Positions 31,713-41,399 of a stretch of DNA of 64,000 bases are shown piece after piece. The DNA comes from Phyllobacterium zundukense (GTDB lineage Bacteria; Pseudomonadota; Alphaproteobacteria; Rhizobiales; Rhizobiaceae), in contig NZ_CP017941.1 of NCBI RefSeq assembly GCF_002764115.1, forward strand, positions 496,001-560,000, in the 5' to 3' direction. The notes beneath the pieces were generated by a model. That model saw nothing but the letters and a program-made list of their open reading frames with translations, did no database searches and had not been told where the DNA came from. Numbering within the stretch: position 1 is the stretch's first letter; each line of letters opens with the position of its first letter. Made by a program: the position numbers and the translations under genes.

Positions 31713-33208
31713 TGCGACGGAAATCTGTCGCGTCGAAACGCCTGGGTCATGACAGTCAGATCTGTGATATCGTGCTCAGGCCAAAACCGGGCGTTGCGAT
31801 AGACGAGCGATCCCTTGGTGTAATAGCCAACGCCAGGACTGCGAACGAGCAGGGGGATGGCAAGTCCGGCAAAATTCAACTTGAAATGATAGCCGGATTT
31901 CACAACGATAAAGTCCTGCGAGCCGATATCGACGCCTTGACTGGTGAAGACCGCCGGATCGTGACTGAAGGCGGGTTTCGTTGTGATGACCACATGCAGG
32001 CGCTCGTCAACAAGAATGGTGGCGGTAGGGCCCAACGCGCTTGGTTCACCCCCTTGAAACGGGCCAGCAAGGACAAAATCTCCGTCACTGAGGTGAATGA
32101 CCCTTCCCCTGACTGACAAAGGTTGGAAATGCGGAGTAATCTTGCCTCCGATTTGAAGCGAAACCGGTTGATCGATGCCCGCTTCGAACGCGACCTTGAC
32201 GGATTCGGGATCGGTAACAGGGATTGCACCCCGCAGTCCATCCGCTCTTTGTAACGAAGCCTGAAGGATGGCTGTGCTGTCGCCTGGAGCCCCTGCAAGG
32301 ACACGATCCCCCATATCGGCCAGAACCAACGGACGTTGATCACGCCTTGCTGCCACCCTCGATAAAGCTTCGTCGATGGAAACCAGATCGTCCTTAAAGC
32401 GGTCGCGCTCACGCCAGAACGCTTGCGCAAGCGGCGTGGCCACCTCACCGCTCAAGCTGTTGTCATTTGTGAGTACCACGGCAGCCTGACCGATATCGGT
32501 GTCGTCGGCATAGCGGAAGACGTTGAAAAGCGAGATATCCCAAATAGCATCGTCCACGTCGGAGAGCCGTCTTGCTTCTTCGTGGATTTCAAAAAGTGGA
32601 CCTGACGCTGTTTCTGCCGCCCCGGGAAGGATCATAGGCACTTTGGCCATCGTCATTACCGGACGCAAGTTGCCCTCAAGTACTGCCAAAAGACAGTCTG
32701 CAACTTTGTGGCCGCATTCGACAACGTCCGAATGCGGGTTTTCCTTGCAGGCAATGCAGATATCGACCGCTTCGAGCATTGCCGGGGTCACGTGCGCATG
32801 CAGATCGAGGCCGATTCCGATAGGGGTTCGGCTGCCCACGCTGGCGCGCAGAGATGTCAGAAGATCACCTTCCGCGTCGTCAAGCTGTGTCGTGGCCATC
32901 GCGCCATGCAGCTCCAGGGCGATGGCATCGGGCTTGTGGAGCACCGCATCAGCGATGAGCCTTGCCTTGATTTTCTCGTAGAACGCGTGATCAACGGGGC
33001 CGCCCGGCGCCGCTATTGCCGATATGCTCGCAATGACGCGCGCATTGCGCAGCTGCAGCTGCGCGATCATGCCCGACAGGGTCGAGCCCGACGACGCAGC
33101 GGTTTTGAGCAGAGCCTCATCCTTTAAGATCTGGAAATCGCCACCCATGGTCACTTTTGGATTGAATCCGTTTGATTCATGCCAGAGGCGCGCGACCAAG
33201 ATGCTCAT
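31709..33208 (-). CDS. M81-family metallopeptidase (MlrC-like)
   Basis: The 499-residue protein has the M81 pattern: LVARLWHESNGFNP with the first His, DAIALELHGAMAT, and GIGLDLHAHVTPAMLEAVDI, which together should bind zinc. FNVFRYADDTDIG and the C-terminal SVRGRVIHLSDGDFV follow. MlrC of sphingomonads cleaves linearised microcystin, but most family members sit beside amine or peptide importers and their substrates are unknown. The gene starts at 33208 (MSILVARLW). It follows the substrate-binding protein gene by 46 bases and is the last gene of the ABC transporter operon, which suggests it processes the imported compound. Confidence 0.85.
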   Translation of the reverse strand: MSILVARLWHESNGFNPKVTMGGDFQILKDEALLKTAASSGSTLSGMIAQLQLRNARVIASISAIAAPGGPVDHAFYEKIKARLIADAVLHKPDAIALELHGAMATTQLDDAEGDLLTSLRASVGSRTPIGIGLDLHAHVTPAMLEAVDICIACKENPHSDVVECGHKVADCLLAVLEGNLRPVMTMAKVPMILPGAAETASGPLFEIHEEARRLSDVDDAIWDISLFNVFRYADDTDIGQAAVVLTNDNSLSGEVATPLAQAFWRERDRFKDDLVSIDEALSRVAARRDQRPLVLADMGDRVLAGAPGDSTAILQASLQRADGLRGAIPVTDPESVKVAFEAGIDQPVSLQIGGKITPHFQPLSVRGRVIHLSDGDFVLAGPFQGGEPSALGPTATILVDERLHVVITTKPAFSHDPAVFTSQGVDIGSQDFIVVKSGYHFKLNFAGLAIPLLVRSPGVGYYTKGSLVYRNARFWPEHDITDLTVMTQAFRRDRFPSH

Positions 33209-33254
33209 TGAACTGTCCTGCATTTTCCGGATTTCCCCGCTGTTGCCTGTGGTT

Positions 33255-34337
33255 TCATTGTATCCAGGCATTCCACCGCTCCAGCATTTTGGCCGCATTC
33301 TGATTGATCCATTTGGCATCCGGCACGACAACATAATCCTTGATATCCTTCGAATTTGGCATGGCGGCGCGCGCCTGCGGCGACATCAATTCCACGGCAG
33401 CGCTAGACGGCGGGGTACATGAAAGCACCTCACACACTTTCGCCTGTGCCTTCGGCGAATTCAGCCAATAGGCGAGAAGCTTCAGCGCATTATCCTGATT
33501 GGGCGCATTCTTGATCAGCGCCACACGGTCTGCGACAAGGAAGGAGGCTTTATAGGACCATGCAATGGGCTGCCCCTCGCTCTTCAATGCCTGTGCCCGG
33601 GTCAGCCAGATTTGTCCCAGAGAATAATCGCCGGTACGAAAGCCCTGAACACTTTGATCGCCGCTTTTCCACCAGAGCGAGACGGACGGACGGATGCGCT
33701 CGAGTTTGGCGAGCGCCCGGTCTATGTCGAGTGGAAAAAGCGACTGACGCGGGACGCCGTCGGCGAGGAGCGCTGCGGCCATGACGCGCCAGGGATCGTC
33801 GAAATTCGGGAATGAACGGCCGCCGGGAAAGCGCTCCGTGTCCCACATGTCGGCCCAGCTTTCAGGAGGTCGCCCCTTGAACGCGTCACTGCGAAAGGCC
33901 AAAAGCGTGGCATTGGACAGCAAACGAACGCCGGCAGCCGTGCATGCATCGACGGGCAGATCGCTGCGGCCCGAAAATTGCTGGCAGAAGCTGCTTAGAT
34001 CTTGCGCCGATTGGTGGTGTTGATCGGAACTCGCCTGAACTTCGCCCTGCAGATAAAGATCCCACGTCACATTGTCGGCCTGAACCATCGCCGCTGCCTT
34101 GGCGCGCATTTGCGTATTTGACCCGGCAACGGTCACGACCGAGATCCCCGTCTCCTTGGTAAAGGGGTCGAACCAGGCCTCTCGCAAAGCCAGTTCATAG
34201 GCACCGCCAGTTGTTGCAATAACCACCTGGCCCGTTGCGATCGCACCGTTGCCGGGCATAAGGCAAAGTGTTGCGAACACCCCCCACAGGAGTTTCGGCC
34301 TGAGCCAACCAACGCGTGTCCTTGTTCTCATCAACAT
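33255..34337 (-). CDS. ABC importer substrate-binding protein, PotD/polyamine type
   Basis: The protein of 360 residues begins with a signal peptide (basic MLMRTRTRVGW, hydrophobic LLWGVFATLCLMPG, then a probable cut near GAIATG). The mature part opens QVVIATTGGAYELALREAWF, typical of iron/polyamine/opine type cluster-D binding proteins. FRSDAFKGRPPESWADMWD, FPGGRSFPNFDDPWR and FRTGDYSLGQIW are family landmarks. The ligand cannot be named. It forms an operon with two permeases and an ATPase of the same type. Confidence 0.88.
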   Translation of the reverse strand: MLMRTRTRVGWLRPKLLWGVFATLCLMPGNGAIATGQVVIATTGGAYELALREAWFDPFTKETGISVVTVAGSNTQMRAKAAAMVQADNVTWDLYLQGEVQASSDQHHQSAQDLSSFCQQFSGRSDLPVDACTAAGVRLLSNATLLAFRSDAFKGRPPESWADMWDTERFPGGRSFPNFDDPWRVMAAALLADGVPRQSLFPLDIDRALAKLERIRPSVSLWWKSGDQSVQGFRTGDYSLGQIWLTRAQALKSEGQPIAWSYKASFLVADRVALIKNAPNQDNALKLLAYWLNSPKAQAKVCEVLSCTPPSSAAVELMSPQARAAMPNSKDIKDYVVVPDAKWINQNAAKMLERWNAWIQ

Positions 34338-34386
34338 GATCCTTTCGTTTCAACTGGCTTCGGGAGTGGCATCGGTTCTGATCCCC

Positions 34387-35244
34387 TCAACGGTGTCTTG
34401 CCTGGTGGATGAGACCCATGAGCAGGAACGAGACTGCGACAAGCATCGTCGATATGGCGGCAATGACAGGTGTCAGATTAAAATCGATATCCTTGAACAT
34501 CTTGCTGCTGATGGTTTTGCCGCCGACATCCGAGAGGAAAAAGGCAACCGTCGCCTCGTCGAAGGAGGACAGGAATGCAAAGACCGCTCCCGTAGCAATA
34601 GCCGGCAATATGTTGGGAAGCACCACGTAACAAAAGGTCTGTGCCCGGTTGGCGCCACAGCTGAGCGCCGCAAGCTCGAGGGAAACATCAAAACGCTGCA
34701 GCGCTGCCATGACGCTGATCACCACATAGGGAACGGCGAGCACCGTATGAGCCACGAGGAAACCGGCGAAATTGCCTGTCAGGCGCAGCGGGGCAAAAAC
34801 GAGATAGAGCGCGACGCCAAACACGATGTGCGGAATGATCAATGGCCCGAGGACAAGGGCCTGGATTATGTGTTTACCAGGCAGATTCCCACGCACCAGC
34901 GCGATTGCCGCCAACGTCCCCACGACAATCGACGTGGCGGTTGTCGCTAGTGCTATCTTCAGGCTGAAGAATGTCGCCGCCATCCATGTCGGGTCATTGA
35001 AATAGGCCTGATACCAGCGCAAGCTCAACGCGGCAGGAGGAAATTCTATGTAGGACGCCGTCCCGAGCGAAATCCCCACAACAATCAAAGTGGGTAAGAC
35101 GAGAAACAGCAATATAAGCCCGATCATAAAACCAATAGCCAGTGTTATCACTACTTGACGACCGGGTGCCCGGTTTGGGCGTATTGCAACAAGGGTTTCT
35201 TTGCGGCGGGCGTGCCGCGACAGGATAATTTGTTCAGTTGACAC
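34387..35244 (-). CDS. ABC importer permease, PotC type
   Basis: An inner-membrane permease with about six helices and the EAA-like loop ELAALSCGANRAQTFCYVVLP that contacts the ATPase. The hydrophobic start is VVITLAIGFMIGLILLFLVL. I start it at the GTG at 35244, which lies 11 bases inside the previous permease gene and starts VSTEQIILSR; an ATG at 35292 would need a long overlap. In the PotABCD order this is the second permease. Confidence 0.88.
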   Translation of the reverse strand: MSTEQIILSRHARRKETLVAIRPNRAPGRQVVITLAIGFMIGLILLFLVLPTLIVVGISLGTASYIEFPPAALSLRWYQAYFNDPTWMAATFFSLKIALATTATSIVVGTLAAIALVRGNLPGKHIIQALVLGPLIIPHIVFGVALYLVFAPLRLTGNFAGFLVAHTVLAVPYVVISVMAALQRFDVSLELAALSCGANRAQTFCYVVLPNILPAIATGAVFAFLSSFDEATVAFFLSDVGGKTISSKMFKDIDFNLTPVIAAISTMLVAVSFLLMGLIHQARHR

Positions 35245-36145
35245 CTTGAAACCCCCTGTTGGTTGCGAATGCGCGTCTGAAGACGAGAACAAGAACTAAA
35301 GTCAGTAGCAGAAGTATCGTCGCGAGCGCTGCGGCAAAGGGCCAGTCGAGAAGGACGGTCACCTGCTGGCCGATCAACGTTGCGGCCATCAACGTGCCGG
35401 GGCCGCCGATGAGGGCCGGGGTAACGTAAAACCCTAATGCCAAAATGAAGCACATGACGCATCCGGCAAACACCCCCGGTAAACTCAAGGGGAACGTCAT
35501 ACGCAGGAAGGCTGTAACAGGGCCGGCTCCAAGATTGCGTGCCGCCTGTACATAATCGAGTGGGATCGATCGCAATGCTGCAAAGATCGGCAGGATCATG
35601 AACGGCATGAGCACATGGGTCATGGCGAGCATGACGGCGCCTTCCGTGTGAAGAAGCCTGAAGCCAGTCTCGGTGATCCCGGTCTCTTTAACGAGGCGGT
35701 TGATGACGCCGTTGCGTTGCAACAGAACGATAAAGGCATAGGATCGCACCAGGACGGGTGACCAGAGCGCGATCAGCACGCACGCCGTCACGGCGGATGC
35801 GAGGCGCCCCTTGGTCCGTGCCATCACATAGGCGATCGGGTAACCCAGCAACAGACTCGCCGTCATCACGGCAAGTGCAACTTTTGCCGTTCGCAACATC
35901 ACCTCGAAGTAGAGTGGCTCTTCGAACAGCCGTCGATAGCTGGAAAAATCGAGGTGCGGACTGAAAAGGCTGAGCCGCACCAAGTAGGCAATCGGCAAGA
36001 TGAAGCCGAGCAGCAAAAGGACGAGAAGCGGCGACAAGAGCGCCAAAGCCATCGCGGGCGAATAGTGGCCGGCGGACTGGGAAACGCGGTGCGTAGCGCT
36101 CCTATTCTTAACGGCAGGACGTGAGATCTTTGCCATGGCCATCAT
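35234..36145 (-). CDS. ABC importer permease, PotB type
   Basis: A permease of about 303 residues with six predicted helices. After a short cytoplasmic start ([13 protein letters not shown]), the first helix is ALLSPLLVLLLLGFILPIAY. The coupling loop is YVQAARNLGAGPVTAFLRMT. The start ATG overlaps the ATPase stop as ATGA at 36142-36145. The longer open frame to 36493 runs antisense-free through the ATPase gene and is not real. Confidence 0.88.
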   Translation of the reverse strand: MMAMAKISRPAVKNRSATHRVSQSAGHYSPAMALALLSPLLVLLLLGFILPIAYLVRLSLFSPHLDFSSYRRLFEEPLYFEVMLRTAKVALAVMTASLLLGYPIAYVMARTKGRLASAVTACVLIALWSPVLVRSYAFIVLLQRNGVINRLVKETGITETGFRLLHTEGAVMLAMTHVLMPFMILPIFAALRSIPLDYVQAARNLGAGPVTAFLRMTFPLSLPGVFAGCVMCFILALGFYVTPALIGGPGTLMAATLIGQQVTVLLDWPFAAALATILLLLTLVLVLVFRRAFATNRGFQGVN

Positions 36146-37248
36146 GTCCCAGCGACCGGAAAAATCTGCGCTGCGTCGGAATCGGCGATGAGAGCGACGG
36201 CCTCGCCTATTTGAGCAAATGGCACCGGTTCTGTTGCAGCGACGTGGACCTGCAGGAGCGGATTTCCTCTCGTCGCGATCCGAACCAGAACCGTGCGAAA
36301 GGCGCCCACGAAAATACTTGCTTCGACATGGCCGGGAATCGCGTTCTCCCCGTCCTCGGGTCGTACCAATTTCAGTCGCTCGGGACGCAGGGCGACACGT
36401 ACCAGAGCGCCTTCCCGGAAGGGTTCCTGGGCTAGGCAGCTTTGCAAAGAGACTTTGAACGTCGATGTGTCTGAGACACGGATGATTGCGCAACCGTCTT
36501 CACAGCCGAGATACTCCCCTTCAACGAAGTTCATCTTGCCAATGAAATCGGCGACAAAGGCCGACTGTGGCTGTGTGTAAAGCTCAAGCGGCGTACCGAT
36601 TTGAGCCAATTTACCTTTAGCCATGACCGCAATGCGGTCAGACATTGTCAGGGCCTCGTCCTGATCGTGCGTGACGTAGACAACGGTTGCGCCGACCTTT
36701 TTCTGAAGCGCCTTGATTTCCAGCTGCATCACCTCGCGCAGATTCTTGTCCAGTGCGCCAAGGGGCTCGTCCATGAGGAGGACGGGCGGTTCAAAAACCA
36801 GAGCCCGGGCGAGAGCGACACGTTGCTGCTGTCCGCCGGGCAACTGGTTCGGGTATCGCTGCTCGAAACCGTCAAGTTGAACGAGCTGCAGTGCGCGCTT
36901 TACGCGCTGTAACGTCTCAAGTTTTGCAACACGGCGCATGCGAAGGGCGAACCCGACATTCTGCCCAACCGTCATATGGGGAAAAAGGGCATACTTCTGG
37001 AACACCATGCCGATGTTGCGCCGGTTGGGTGCAAGGGATGTGACATCTTGATCGCCAATCGCGACTGAACCGGCACTGGGCGCTTCAAAGCCGGCGATCA
37101 TCGTCAAGAGTGTGGATTTCCCTGAACCCGATGGGCCGAGGATCGACAGGAACTCGCCGCTTTCGATTTGGCACGAAACATCGGCGACCGCCAGCGCTTG
37201 CCTGTATTGCTTGCTCAGCCCCTTGAGCGTCAGCGACCGTCCAATCAT
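36142..37248 (-). CDS. ABC importer ATPase, PotA type
   Basis: The 368-residue protein has a complete ATPase: Walker [11 protein letters not shown]-loop [16 protein letters not shown], signature [15 protein letters not shown] (Pro instead of Ser), Walker [12 protein letters not shown] and H-loop [12 protein letters not shown]. The C-terminal part (after about residue 240) is a TOBE domain. The ATG at 37248 is preceded by AAGGAGACAGG. It is the first gene of the ABC-M81 operon, transcribed away from gntR through a shared control region (37249-37531). Confidence 0.92.
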   Translation of the reverse strand: MIGRSLTLKGLSKQYRQALAVADVSCQIESGEFLSILGPSGSGKSTLLTMIAGFEAPSAGSVAIGDQDVTSLAPNRRNIGMVFQKYALFPHMTVGQNVGFALRMRRVAKLETLQRVKRALQLVQLDGFEQRYPNQLPGGQQQRVALARALVFEPPVLLMDEPLGALDKNLREVMQLEIKALQKKVGATVVYVTHDQDEALTMSDRIAVMAKGKLAQIGTPLELYTQPQSAFVADFIGKMNFVEGEYLGCEDGCAIIRVSDTSTFKVSLQSCLAQEPFREGALVRVALRPERLKLVRPEDGENAIPGHVEASIFVGAFRTVLVRIATRGNPLLQVHVAATEPVPFAQIGEAVALIADSDAAQIFPVAGT

Positions 37249-37531
37249 TCCTGTCTCCTTCCTTAATATGCGATGGGCGCAATCATCTGTGACAAGCGCC
37301 GGTGCCGGTACGAGCCGACGGCCCAATTTGGACTTGGTCGGCGTTTTTCCCGCGCAATCGCCTCGAAAACGCCGTTCAACGAGCATTTTTCGGGCGATTT
37401 TGCCGCTAGCCAAGAGGACGCCGCCCTCAGAAAGTGATATGACACAGTGATGTCACACAAAGTTTGCATTGCATCATTTCTTCATTTTGATGCAACAAAA
37501 TATTCACAATGTCAACGCGGGGAAAAATTAA
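37249..37531. promoter_or_regulatory. Shared control region between the ABC operon and gntR
   Basis: The 283 bases separate two outward-facing operons. The part near gntR is A+T-rich and includes the operator-like sequence at 37485-37500. GTGATATGACACAGTGATGTC near 37434-37455 contains repeated GTGAT. No gene is visible. Confidence 0.5.
37485..37500. promoter_or_regulatory. GntR-type operator upstream of gntR
   Basis: TTTTGATGCAACAAAA differs from the perfect palindrome TTTTGTTGCAACAAAA by one base. It ends 31 bases before the gntR ATG, the expected place for autoregulation, and faces the divergent ABC operon. Confidence 0.65.
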
Positions 37532-38224
37532 ATGAATGCATCGCCTGAAACCGGAGGGATCGAGCTGGGCAAGCAACAGGTTCGTCTTGGCGACATTGCC
37601 TACGAAAAGCTAAAGGAACGATTGATCCGGGGCGCCTTTGAGCCTGGGCACAAGCTGACGGTCCGGGCAGCCGCGCAAGCGCTTCAGGTCAGCTCTACCC
37701 CGGCGCGCGATGCCATCAACCGCCTGGCTCTCGAGGGAGCGCTGGTCTACACGGGCGCAAAAACGGTAATCGTCCCGTATCTGGATGCACGAGCTCTTGA
37801 GGAAATCACCTTGATTCGCCTGGCGCTGGAGGGCTTGGCGGCCGAACGGGCCGCCATGCATGGCACAGCGCAAACTATCCTGGAACTCGAGACGATTCAG
37901 GTGCTCATCAACGCAGCCCTCGACGAGGGGCGCTACACAGATGCGCTTTGGCATAACAAGGAGTTTCATTTCCTTATTTATCGATTGTCAGGAATGCCGC
38001 ATCTGTTGAGCCTCATCGAGCCGCTTTGGCTGAGGATCGGCGCGTCGTTCAACAATCTCTACCCCGAGTTCGCCGAGGCGAAATACGGCGTCCATAACCA
38101 CCACGCGGCGATAGAAGCAATGGGCGAACGCGATGGTTCGAGCCTGCGCGCGGCGATCGAAAGCGATATTCGCGATGGATTTCGCCGCTTGAAAAAGGCT
38201 GCGCAAAGCGCTCCCGCCCGCTAA
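37532..38224 (+). CDS. GntR-family regulator, FCD type
   Basis: The 230-residue protein has an N-terminal winged helix (AYEKLKERLIRGAFEPGHKL, then RAAAQALQVSSTPARDAINR) and an FCD effector domain with ARALEEITLIRLALEGLAAE, HNKEFHFLIYRLSGMPHL and YGVHNHHAAIEAMGERDG. The His and Asp residues in the latter stretches are the usual metal or ligand site. FCD regulators usually repress uptake and catabolism genes until the substrate binds. Palindromes of one type sit on both sides of the gene and before two further operons, which supports a local regulon. Confidence 0.92.
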   Translation: MNASPETGGIELGKQQVRLGDIAYEKLKERLIRGAFEPGHKLTVRAAAQALQVSSTPARDAINRLALEGALVYTGAKTVIVPYLDARALEEITLIRLALEGLAAERAAMHGTAQTILELETIQVLINAALDEGRYTDALWHNKEFHFLIYRLSGMPHLLSLIEPLWLRIGASFNNLYPEFAEAKYGVHNHHAAIEAMGERDGSSLRAAIESDIRDGFRRLKKAAQSAPAR

Positions 38225-38243
38225 ATCTCGATATTTCGCGACA

Positions 38244-38289
38244 TTTTTGTTGCATCATTGTTATTTCCATGCTTTTTGTTGCAACAAAA
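38244..38289. promoter_or_regulatory. Two GntR-type operator sequences before the aminotransferase operon
   Basis: TTTTGTTGCAACAAAA at 38274-38289 is a perfect 16-bp palindrome, and TTTTTGTTGCATCATT at 38244-38259 is a near copy 30 bases away, about three helical turns. The nearer site ends 42 bases before the aminotransferase start, suiting repression. Confidence 0.65.
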
Positions 38290-38331
38290 TGGCATCGCGC
38301 AACTATGCGCCGTAACCCGGGATGACAGTGG

Positions 38332-39666
38332 ATGTTTAGAGATGATGCATTGCAGGCAGAGCGGATGCGCGATTGTTCCGTGTCGAAGCGGTTCTATAAG
38401 CGCGCACGACGTGTGTTCCCCGACGGCACGACGCGAGTCACCGTGGAAGCACGACCCCAACCCACTTACGTTGCGCGCGGCGATGGGGCCTATCTCATCG
38501 ATGTCGACGGCCGGCGTTTTCTTGACCTAAACAACAATTTCACGACCCTCATTCACGGTCATGGATTCGTTCCGGTGGTAAAGGCTGTTACGGCGGCACT
38601 TGCCGGTGGCACCTGTTTTGCCAATCCGACCGACAGCGAGATTGCGCTGGCCGAGCTTTTGACAGGCCGCATTCCCGCAGCCGAGCGCATAAGGTTCGTC
38701 AACAGCGGGACCGAGGCGGTGATGTTCGCCATCAAAGCGGCAAGGGCATTTACCGGGAGGCCCGGCGTCGCGCGCATCGAGGGTGCATATCACGGTGCTT
38801 ACGACTGGGCCGAAGCCGGGCAGGGCAACGCGCCTGCCACCTGGGGCCCCGCCCACAGGCCATCGGCAAGACCGGCCTACAGGGGCACGCCAAAATCGGT
38901 GGGCGATGACGTGGTGATTTGCCGTTTCAACGATGTTGCCGGCGCCGAAAGCGCCATAAGTGCGGCCGCTGACAGGCTCGGCTGCATTTTGATCGATCCC
39001 ATGCCAAGCAGGGCAGGATTACTGCATCCGGATCCCGGGTTTCTGGAGATGCTGATGCGCGTGGCCAGAAAGTTTGACATTCTCATTGTCGCCGATGAAG
39101 TGCTCAATCTGCGGCAGGGTTTTGAGGGCGCTTGTGCCCGCCATGGCCTGGCACCAGATCTCATTGCTCTGGGGAAAATCATCGGCGGTGGCTTTCCCAT
39201 TGGAGCCATCGCGGGTCGCAAAGAGATCATGACCGTGTTTAGCTCGCTCCATGGCAGGCCCGCGCTTCCGCAGGGCGGCACTTTTTCCGCCAATCCCATT
39301 TCCATGATCGCGGGCCGCGTGGCAATGGAGGCCATGACCCGGGCCAAGTTCGAAGAGCTTGATGGGTTTGGCGAACAGCTGCGGCAAGGAATGCGTGCGG
39401 CGATCACGCGCCGCAACGCTGCGTTTTGCATCAGCGGCGAAGCTTCTCTTTTCCGCATACATCCAAGACCAACAATCCCTGTTGATTTTCGTCAAGCATA
39501 CCTCAGCGCGGAGGGCGCGGCCACAATGCAGCGCCTGACTGCGTTTTTCCACGAACGCGCAATTCTCCTGCCCAACGCAGCAGCGGCCTGTCTTTCGACC
39601 GCTATGACACAGGGCGACATCGAGAAAATCGTCGATACATTCGACGAATTCCTTGATGTCCTTTGA
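38332..39666 (+). CDS. Class III aminotransferase, glutamate-1-semialdehyde aminomutase-like
   Basis: PLP enzyme of 444 residues. Landmarks: RVFPDGTTRVTVEARPQPTY at the start of the fold, FVNSGTEAVMFAIKAARAFT for PLP phosphate binding, ARIEGAYHGAYDW, IVADEVLNLRQGFEG with the Asp that contacts the PLP nitrogen, and ALGKIIGGGFPIGAIAG with the Schiff-base Lys. Although it resembles HemL, the neighbourhood is catabolic, and HemL is normally a single housekeeping copy. It may transaminate an amine or shift an amino group within the substrate. The start could be the ATG at 38332 or a later one at 38365. It overlaps the ThDP gene region by spacing of only 20 bases. Confidence 0.85.
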   Translation: MFRDDALQAERMRDCSVSKRFYKRARRVFPDGTTRVTVEARPQPTYVARGDGAYLIDVDGRRFLDLNNNFTTLIHGHGFVPVVKAVTAALAGGTCFANPTDSEIALAELLTGRIPAAERIRFVNSGTEAVMFAIKAARAFTGRPGVARIEGAYHGAYDWAEAGQGNAPATWGPAHRPSARPAYRGTPKSVGDDVVICRFNDVAGAESAISAAADRLGCILIDPMPSRAGLLHPDPGFLEMLMRVARKFDILIVADEVLNLRQGFEGACARHGLAPDLIALGKIIGGGFPIGAIAGRKEIMTVFSSLHGRPALPQGGTFSANPISMIAGRVAMEAMTRAKFEELDGFGEQLRQGMRAAITRRNAAFCISGEASLFRIHPRPTIPVDFRQAYLSAEGAATMQRLTAFFHERAILLPNAAAACLSTAMTQGDIEKIVDTFDEFLDVL

Positions 39667-39686
39667 CCTCAACCCAAGGAACGATA

Positions 39687-41399
39687 ATGGATACTAATGT
39701 TCAGCAAACTGTTGCGAGCCGAGTTGCGCTCGCGCTTCAACGCCACGGCGTCACCCATATTTTTGCGCAAAGCCTGCCGTCGGCTGTGATCCTCGCAGCA
39801 GAAGCGATCGGTATCCGCCAGGTCGCGTATCGTCAGGAAAACATGGGCGGCGCCATGGCTGATGGCTATGCGCGCTGCTCGGGCAAGATTGGCGTTGTCG
39901 CGGCTCAAAACGGTCCGGCAGCTGCCTTGCTCGTGCCACCGCTCGCCGAGGCCCTGAAGGCAAGCATTCCCGTTCTCGCGCTTGTTCAGGATGTCGAACG
40001 CGATCAGACGGATCGGAACGCCTTTCAGGAACTCGACCATCTTGCACTTTTCCAAAGCTGTACGAAATGGGTTCGCAGGGTCGTTGTTGCCGAGAGGATC
40101 GAGGATTATATCGACGCTGCCTTCACCGCTGCCGGATCAGGGCGGCCGGGTCCGGCAGCGCTTCTTCTGCCCGCTGATCTTTTGCGGGAGACCGCGCCGC
40201 GCCCTGCCTTTGTCCGATCGCTTGCACTCGGCGCTTGGCCGCTTGACCGCCCACGTCCGCAGGATTCCCTGGTGCTAGAAGCGGCATCGCTCATTGCGAG
40301 CGCTCGATCGCCCATCATTATTGCCGGAGGCGGCGCCCATTGCAGTGGGGCGTCAGAGGCGCTTGCTGCCCTCCAGCAGGACTGCGGCATTCCTGTTTTA
40401 ACCACCAATATGGGCAAGGGGGCGGTCGACGAGCATCATCCCTTGTCGGGTGGTGTTCTTGGTTCTCTGGTCGGTCCGGGTTCCCTTGGTCGCCATACCG
40501 CTGCAATGGTTGCGGAGGCTGACGTCGTCGTCCTCGCCGGCACGCGAACGAACCAGAACGGTACCGACAGTTGGCGTCAATTATCTATGGGCACGAAAAT
40601 CATTCATATCGATATCGACCCCGCCGAAATCGGACGAACATACGAGTGCTTGCGTCTTCAGGGGGACATGCGGGAAACATTGACAATACTTCGGAGCTTC
40701 CTGCTCAACAGTGATTTGAATTTGCGTTCGCTGTCGCGCCAGAGTGTTATCAACCGCATCGCATCTTGCTGGGAGAGATTTGAGACCGACAACCGCGCGC
40801 AGGCCCTTTCCTCAACGTCCCCCATGAGGCCGGAACGGGTCATGACGGAGTTGCAGGCATTGCTCACGCCGCAGACAATTGTCGTTGCGGACGCAAGCTA
40901 TTCGTCAATGTGGGTTGCGGGGCAATTGCGGTCCCTAGCGCCGGGCATGCGGTTCGTGACGCCGCGCGGTTTGGCTGGTCTCGGCTGGGGTTTGCCGCTG
41001 GCTCTCGGCGCTAAGGCAGCGCGGCCAAACGATCCAGTGGTTTGCATCGTCGGCGATGGTGGTTTTGCCCATTGCTGGGCCGAACTCGAAACCATGGTGC
41101 GGTCGCATCTGCCTGTCACCATTGTCGTACTCAATAATGGCATTCTTGGTTTTCAAAAAGACGCAGAGACGGTCAAGTTCGGCAAGTACACCACCGCGTG
41201 TCATCTCGGTAATGTCGACCACAGTCTCATCGCCGAGGCGTGCGGTTGCCCGTCCGTACGCATCAGTGATCCGCTCGATCTCGCCGAGCATCTAGGCCGC
41301 GCATTGCAGGATCAAACCGCGCTGTTGCTCGAGATTATGACAGATCCGGCAGCCCATCCGCCGCTTTCCCTGTTTGCGCGCATGGACGAGGCTGCGTGA
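39687..41399 (+). CDS. Thiamine-diphosphate-dependent enzyme, acetolactate synthase-like
   Basis: The 570-residue protein has the three-domain plan of the ALS/POX family. The catalytic Glu lies in AYRQENMGGAMADGYAR near residue 50. A central Rossmann domain (PIIIAGGGAHCSGASEAL) follows. The C-terminal ThDP/Mg site is VVCIVGDGGFAHCWAELETM ending in VVLNN, the GDG-NN motif. The last 10 residues before the stop overlap the next gene. It should add, split or decarboxylate a 2-oxo compound, which fits downstream of a transaminase. I start at the ATG 39687, preceded by AAGGAACG. Confidence 0.85.
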   Translation: MDTNVQQTVASRVALALQRHGVTHIFAQSLPSAVILAAEAIGIRQVAYRQENMGGAMADGYARCSGKIGVVAAQNGPAAALLVPPLAEALKASIPVLALVQDVERDQTDRNAFQELDHLALFQSCTKWVRRVVVAERIEDYIDAAFTAAGSGRPGPAALLLPADLLRETAPRPAFVRSLALGAWPLDRPRPQDSLVLEAASLIASARSPIIIAGGGAHCSGASEALAALQQDCGIPVLTTNMGKGAVDEHHPLSGGVLGSLVGPGSLGRHTAAMVAEADVVVLAGTRTNQNGTDSWRQLSMGTKIIHIDIDPAEIGRTYECLRLQGDMRETLTILRSFLLNSDLNLRSLSRQSVINRIASCWERFETDNRAQALSSTSPMRPERVMTELQALLTPQTIVVADASYSSMWVAGQLRSLAPGMRFVTPRGLAGLGWGLPLALGAKAARPNDPVVCIVGDGGFAHCWAELETMVRSHLPVTIVVLNNGILGFQKDAETVKFGKYTTACHLGNVDHSLIAEACGCPSVRISDPLDLAEHLGRALQDQTALLLEIMTDPAAHPPLSLFARMDEAA